Origin: Sphingobacteriia bacterium
GTDB taxonomy: Bacteria > Bacteroidota > Bacteroidia > Chitinophagales > Chitinophagaceae
NCBI GenBank assembly: GCA_004294465.1
Contig: REAV01000196.1
Span: 1-10,722 of the forward strand
Reading direction: 5' to 3'
Length of the DNA: 10,722 nucleotides
Notes under the pieces: model-generated
What the model was told of the DNA's origin: nothing
Seen by the model: only the letters and a program-made list of their open reading frames with translations
Databases searched by the model: none
Translations under genes and position numbers: made by a program
Part shown: positions 7,317 through 10,722 of the stretch, in pieces
How positions within the stretch are numbered: the stretch's first letter is position 1
Layout of the letters: each line of letters begins with the position of its first letter

Positions 7317-7910
7317 CTATTTTTTTAGCTCATTCCAAGTCTGGTAAAGATTTTCTTGAGATGGACGATTTTCTGGAACTTCCTTGAGTGGAACAGCTTC
7401 CATCCAATATTTTTTCATTTCTTCTGGTAGCGATTGATAAAGTTGAGTGCCTTTTGTTTTCCAGCTGATCATATCTTCTGAAACATCTTTTATTTTTTTA
7501 GCAGGGTTGCCGGCTAATAATGTTCTTGCTTCAATTATTTCATCTGCTTTCACAAAACTCAATGCACCAACAATAGATTCGTCTCCCAAGATTACATTAT
7601 CCATAATAACACTGTTCATTCCAATCAAACAGTTTTTCCCAATAGTTGCACCGTGAATTACAGCGCCATGGCCAATATGCGCATTCTCTTTTAATAAAAC
7701 AGTTGTTCCTGGAAACATATGAATGGTGCAGTTCTCTTGCACATTACAACCATCTTCAATGATGATGGCTCCCCAATCTCCACGAATAGCAGCTCCTGGT
7801 CCAACATAAACATTTTTGCCGATGATTACATTTCCGGTTACTGCTGCCTGTGGATGAATGAATGAAGATTCATGTATCACTGGTATAAATCCTTTGAAAG
7901 TATATATCAT
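7317..7910 (-). CDS. paaY: Phenylacetate degradation protein PaaY (gamma-carbonic-anhydrase-like thioesterase)
   Basis: The 197-residue left-handed beta-helix protein has hexapeptide repeats over about residues 15-120 ([24 protein letters not shown] and so on). It carries the gamma-carbonic-anhydrase metal site: His64 in CTIH, and His81 and His86 in GHGAVIHG, with Arg43, Asp45 and Gln58 in the usual places. The C-terminal helix ([12 protein letters not shown], then [11 protein letters not shown]) matches the PaaY/CaiE type rather than generic YrdA proteins, and the length is close to E. coli PaaY. PaaY is known to be a thioesterase that removes ring-hydroxylated or tropone-type CoA esters formed from stalled phenylacetate intermediates. 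The paa neighbours support this role. It lies 9 bp after paaI and is probably in the same transcript. Confidence 0.88.
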   Translation of the reverse strand: MIYTFKGFIPVIHESSFIHPQAAVTGNVIIGKNVYVGPGAAIRGDWGAIIIEDGCNVQENCTIHMFPGTTVLLKENAHIGHGAVIHGATIGKNCLIGMNSVIMDNVILGDESIVGALSFVKADEIIEARTLLAGNPAKKIKDVSEDMISWKTKGTQLYQSLPEEMKKYWMEAVPLKEVPENRPSQENLYQTWNELKK

Positions 7911-7919
7911 AAAATATAA

Positions 7920-8330
7920 TTAATGAAGAACGGCCTTGCCTGTTCTAAAACATGTTCCTTTAAATAGTGCAATAGTTTGTTGGTCTTGGTTGGTGATAGT
8001 AATTTGATATAAACCAGTACTTCTTCCATTATGCATTTCTATAGCTTCTGCAACAAGTGTATCACCAATATGAACAGCCTTAATAAAATTAATAGATGTA
8101 TCCAATGCTACTGATAAATTATTTCTACTATTACATGCGAATGCAAAGGCGCTATCAGCTAAAGAAAATGCGATCCCACCATGCACAATTCCTAATCCAT
8201 TCAACATTTCAGCACGAACAGTCATTTTAATTTTACTGAATCCTTCTCTAATCTCAATTACTTCTATGCCTAGCCAATTAGAAAAGGCATCAGTTATTAG
8301 CATGTGATTTACTACATCTTTTGGATTCAT
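7920..8330 (-). CDS. paaI: Hydroxyphenylacetyl-CoA thioesterase PaaI (hotdog fold)
   Basis: The 136-residue protein is a single hotdog domain. The motif GIVHGGIAFSLADSAFAFACNS contains the HGG turn (50-52) and Asp59, the catalytic acid in PaaI enzymes, and FAFACNS matches the PaaI signature closely. TSINFIKAVHIGDTLVAEA and the GRSTGLYQITITNQD strands complete the fold. PaaI hydrolyses (hydroxy)phenylacetyl-CoA, releasing CoA when the ring-opening pathway stalls or the epoxide is unproductive. The enzyme is cytoplasmic and usually tetrameric. The gene lies between paaG (22 bp upstream) and paaY (9 bp downstream), so the two salvage thioesterases are adjacent. Confidence 0.92.
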   Translation of the reverse strand: MNPKDVVNHMLITDAFSNWLGIEVIEIREGFSKIKMTVRAEMLNGLGIVHGGIAFSLADSAFAFACNSRNNLSVALDTSINFIKAVHIGDTLVAEAIEMHNGRSTGLYQITITNQDQQTIALFKGTCFRTGKAVLH

Positions 8331-8352
8331 AATTGGATCATTTAAATAATCG

Positions 8353-9129
8353 TTAATTGCCTTTATACACAGGAGCTCTTTTAGCTAAAAAAGCTTCAAC
8401 TCCTTCTTTAAAATCATTGGTAGCAGCCGCTTTCTGTTGTAAATGGTCTTCAAGTGCCAATTGTTGAGTTATATTATTAGTTGAAGAAGCATTGAGTGCT
8501 TCTTTAATATAAGCCAGTGCTTTAGTTGGCATTTGTGCTAATGTTGTAGCAATTTTTTTGGTTTCTTCTAAAAAAATAGATTCCTCAAATACTTTGTACA
8601 ACATCCCCATTTTGAGTGCTTCATCAGCACCAATTTTATCTCCTAACATCATCAATGCACTAGCTCTTTGAAAGCCAATTAAACGAGGTAATGTATAAGT
8701 TCCTCCACTATCTGGTATCAAACCAATTTTAGAAAAAGCTTGTATAAAGGAGGCAGTTGAAATACATACAACTATATCACAAGCAAAAGCTAAATTGGCT
8801 CCAGCTCCGGCTGCAACTCCGTTTACAGCTGCTACAACAGGTTTTTGTAAATTCCGGATTCTTTCTATAATTGGGTTGTAATGCTCGCTTAAAATTTTTT
8901 GCATTCCGGGACCATTGGGGTCAACCACTTCGGCCAAATCTTGTCCTGCACAAAATCCTTTACCTGCACCCGTTAAAACAATACAACGAATGGATTGATC
9001 GGAAGCACAATCATCTAATATTTGTTGAAGCAATAATGCCATTTCTCTATTAAATGAGTTGAGCTTATCAGGCCTATTGAGTGTAATAGTTGCAATTCCG
9101 TTTTCAATCGATAATAAAATATAAGACAT
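8353..9129 (-). CDS. paaG: 2-(1,2-epoxy-1,2-dihydrophenyl)acetyl-CoA isomerase PaaG
   Basis: This 258-residue crotonase-family enzyme is close in length to E. coli PaaG. The first oxyanion-hole region is GKGFCAGQDLAEV (57-67), and the second is VNGVAAGAGANLAF (102-114). Asp140 in GLIPDSGGT is the acid/base residue typical of PaaG, and Glu residues of hydratase-type crotonases are absent there. The C-terminus FKEGVEAFLAKRAP is also PaaG-like. PaaG converts ring-1,2-epoxyphenylacetyl-CoA into oxepin-CoA, and in a later step shifts a double bond of dehydroadipyl-CoA. It is the first gene of the run paaG-paaI-paaY. The upstream 60-bp gap to the divergent DUF4421 gene must hold its promoter (see 9153-9160). 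Confidence 0.93.
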   Translation of the reverse strand: MSYILLSIENGIATITLNRPDKLNSFNREMALLLQQILDDCASDQSIRCIVLTGAGKGFCAGQDLAEVVDPNGPGMQKILSEHYNPIIERIRNLQKPVVAAVNGVAAGAGANLAFACDIVVCISTASFIQAFSKIGLIPDSGGTYTLPRLIGFQRASALMMLGDKIGADEALKMGMLYKVFEESIFLEETKKIATTLAQMPTKALAYIKEALNASSTNNITQQLALEDHLQQKAAATNDFKEGVEAFLAKRAPVYKGN

Positions 9130-9152
9130 TGATAAATTTTTATAGGTTAATT

Positions 9153-9160
9153 CAAAGGCA
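9153..9160 (-). promoter_or_regulatory. Possible -7 element for paaG
   Basis: On the minus strand TGCCTTTG differs at one base from the Bacteroidota -7 consensus TAnnTTTG. It lies 23 bp before the paaG ATG in the 60-bp gap between divergent genes. No TTG is seen 19 bp upstream, so this is a weak call made because paaG needs a promoter after the opposite-strand gene. Confidence 0.3.
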
Positions 9161-9189
9161 AGTTAATCTTATTTTTTACCTTCAGCAAT

Positions 9190-10218
9190 ATGAAAAAATG
9201 GTTGTTTATATTAGTTTTTAGTTTTCTCAACCATATACTGTTTGCACAAGGCTTATTCAAAGTTGATAGAAGCCTGCCCGATTCTTTATTTATCAAAAGT
9301 TTTCGGAATAAACTCAATTTATCAACAGGTACACAATTGAATAATGCAGAATTTTTTATAGCAAATCCAACCGGGAAAGCCAGAATTAGTATTAGCCCTG
9401 AAATTACCATTCAGCAGTTTATAAAAATGGAATTTAGACAAATCAATTTGCGCTATACATTTTCATTATTTCCTGTTTCAGATATTAGTGATCAACCTGT
9501 CCATTACCGGAAAGAGGTGGGGGCATCATTTAAGATTAAACAATTTAATTTTGATGTTAGTTTACAAAATTCAAGGGGTTATTATATAAAGAATAGTGAC
9601 GATTTTACAGCTAATACACCCAATCAAGGAAAAGTGATTCAATTGCCTGATTTAAAAACCAAAGTAATTAATTTACAAGCTTCCTATAATACTAATAAAC
9701 AGTTCTCTTTAGATAATATTTATTCAGGAAGAACACTTCAAATCCGAAAAGCGTTTAGTTTTATACCAGGTGCAGCTATTGCTTATATTCATTTTTTTCA
9801 AGAAAATCCAGTAGTGGCTGCTGGTATTGGAAAAGATAATTATTTAGTTGATGTTAATTTTAATTTTCCGGTTGCTGCAACCATTGCATTTGCCAAAAAA
9901 TGGTATGTTTCTGGAATTGCAGGGCCGATGTTTGGAGTAGCATTTTATAATTCAAATACATACAATGCTAATTTACAATTAGTATCAAGTAATTCAACTG
10001 AGTTAACAACAGGGTATTATCTTAGATCTGGTATTGGTTATACCGCAGATAGATGGTATGCGGGTTTTGCGGCATATAATCAACGATACGGATCTAAATC
10101 AGGCATCAATAGAGATGCACGATTTTTTTATGGAGCAAATTTTTATATCGGATTTAGATTAAAAGCTCCCAAAGTTTTAAAACAAACTTCGGATATGCTG
10201 CCATTTAATGATAAATAA
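9190..10218 (+). CDS. DUF4421-type outer-membrane protein
   Basis: The 342-residue protein starts with a Sec signal peptide (MKKWLFILVFSFLNHILFAQ, cleavage probably after Ala19). The rest shows alternating amphipathic strands: FNFDVSLQNSRGYYI, KVINLQASYNT, AAIAYIHFFQ, VDVNFNFPVAATIAFA, WYVSGIAGPMFGVAFYN, YYLRSGIGYTADRWYAGFAAYNQ and FFYGANFYIGFRLKA. This suggests an outer-membrane beta-barrel. The early KSFRNKLNL segment, the DVSLQNSRGYYI strand and the LPDLKTKVINLQASYNTN motif resemble the Bacteroidota DUF4421 family, whose function is unknown. The gene is oriented against the paa genes, starting 60 bp from paaG and ending 20 bp from the paaD stop, so it interrupts the paa cluster. No transporter motif shows a role in aromatic uptake. 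Confidence 0.75.
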   Translation: MKKWLFILVFSFLNHILFAQGLFKVDRSLPDSLFIKSFRNKLNLSTGTQLNNAEFFIANPTGKARISISPEITIQQFIKMEFRQINLRYTFSLFPVSDISDQPVHYRKEVGASFKIKQFNFDVSLQNSRGYYIKNSDDFTANTPNQGKVIQLPDLKTKVINLQASYNTNKQFSLDNIYSGRTLQIRKAFSFIPGAAIAYIHFFQENPVVAAGIGKDNYLVDVNFNFPVAATIAFAKKWYVSGIAGPMFGVAFYNSNTYNANLQLVSSNSTELTTGYYLRSGIGYTADRWYAGFAAYNQRYGSKSGINRDARFFYGANFYIGFRLKAPKVLKQTSDMLPFNDK

Positions 10219-10238
10219 CAATCATCAACTTTTATTGA

Positions 10239-10722
10239 TTAGTGGCATTTAAAATAATCGAAAGGCTCCTTACAATCATTGCATTTAAATAAAGCCTTAC
10301 AAGCAGTACTTCCAAATGCTGAGACTAAAGTTGTATTGGTTGAATTGCATTGCGGGCATTCAATTGAAAGATCTTCTAAATAGACATTATCGAAACTTTT
10401 ACCTACAGGGGGCGCAATGCCATAGGCTTTTAATTGTTGTTTTCCATTTTCGGTAATCCAATCGGTAGTCCAAGCAGGTGATAATGATTGTTGAATAATC
10501 GAATGAGTATAACCATTTGCTAATAAAGCCATTTTTATATGAATGCTTATCACATCCATTGCAGGGCAACCTGAATAGGTAGGCGTGATGGTTATTTTGA
10601 TTAGCGGACTTTCGTTTTCACTTTGTACAATCTCTACCCCTCTGATAATTCCCAGATCCACAATTGATAGAACCGGAATTTCAGGATCATTGATAGTTTC
10701 CAGAATAGCCCATACAGCATCT
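10239..10722 (-). CDS. paaD: Phenylacetyl-CoA epoxidase accessory protein PaaD, 5' end beyond the window
   Basis: The reading frame stays open to the right edge. The visible part begins DAVWAILETINDPEIPVLSI and continues VDLGIIRG, the DUF59/MIP18-type N-terminal domain of PaaD. The internal GTG at 10661 is therefore a Val codon and not the start. The segments TPTYSGCPAM and LSPAWTTDWITENGKQQLKAYGIAPP follow. The C-terminus has paired Cys motifs (CPQC, then CKALFKCNDC, ending FDYFKCH), a probable zinc or Fe-S site. About 160 residues are visible and E. coli PaaD is about 165, so only a few residues are missing. PaaD is needed for activity of the PaaABCE monooxygenase, probably in metal-centre maturation. 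The other epoxidase genes would be expected just outside the right edge. Confidence 0.95.
   Translation of the reverse strand, partial: DAVWAILETINDPEIPVLSIVDLGIIRGVEIVQSENESPLIKITITPTYSGCPAMDVISIHIKMALLANGYTHSIIQQSLSPAWTTDWITENGKQQLKAYGIAPPVGKSFDNVYLEDLSIECPQCNSTNTTLVSAFGSTACKALFKCNDCKEPFDYFKCH

Noticed and set aside
7447..7656. Plus-strand open frame opposite paaY
   Set aside because: It lies inside the repeat-rich paaY gene, whose periodic sequence leaves stop-free antisense frames. No independent support was seen.
10219..10238. Possible terminator between the DUF4421 gene and paaD
   Set aside because: Only about a 5-bp AATCA/TGATT pairing with a long loop and no T-tract, too weak to call.
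10659..10661. GTG at 10661 as the paaD start
   Set aside because: The frame continues upstream with the conserved DPEIPVLSI segment of PaaD, so this codon is an internal Val.
1..10722. Mobile element, CRISPR array, tRNA, rRNA or toxin-antitoxin system
   Set aside because: No terminal inverted repeats with a transposase, no regularly spaced direct repeats, no tRNA-like cloverleaf and no small paired toxin-antitoxin genes were seen on either strand.

Overview
The window is an AT-rich chromosomal stretch from a Bacteroidota bacterium, most likely of the Chitinophagaceae or a near relative. The evidence is the TypA and Obg sequence types (Obg without a C-terminal OCT domain), DUF4397 and DUF4421 proteins, a PaaD/G/I/Y phenylacetate set, weak or absent Shine-Dalgarno sites, and a near-perfect Bacteroidota promoter (TTG-N19-TACCTTTG) upstream of typA. 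It reads as ordinary core and catabolic chromosome. I see no insertion sequence, phage, CRISPR array, tRNA or rRNA.

Left part (1-1515, minus strand): a DoxX-like membrane protein, a membrane-anchored alpha/beta hydrolase and the first 23 codons of a FabH-type ketoacyl-ACP synthase III (cut by the window edge) run in one direction with short gaps. They may be co-transcribed.

Centre (1597-6272): typA/bipA has its own promoter and a strong intrinsic terminator. It is followed by a DUF4397 lipoprotein gene, a 14-bp hairpin terminator, a convergent gene for a small secreted beta-rich protein, and a divergent gene for a geranylgeranyl-reductase-family flavoprotein. The 272-bp region between the last two holds a GC-rich palindrome that could be an operator.

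Right part (6289-10722): on the minus strand, reading from high to low coordinates, lie paaD (5' end cut off), then paaG, paaI, paaY and obg. PaaD serves the phenylacetyl-CoA epoxidase, PaaG isomerises the epoxide to oxepin-CoA, and PaaI and PaaY are thioesterases that clear dead-end CoA esters. The housekeeping GTPase gene obg follows paaY by only 29 bp. A DUF4421 outer-membrane-type gene on the opposite strand separates paaD from paaG, so the paa genes form at least two transcription units here.

Start sites were revised in three places. The flavoprotein starts at 5052, not at the upstream in-frame ATG at 4893. Obg starts at a GTG at 7287. PaaD continues through the right window edge rather than starting at the internal GTG at 10661.
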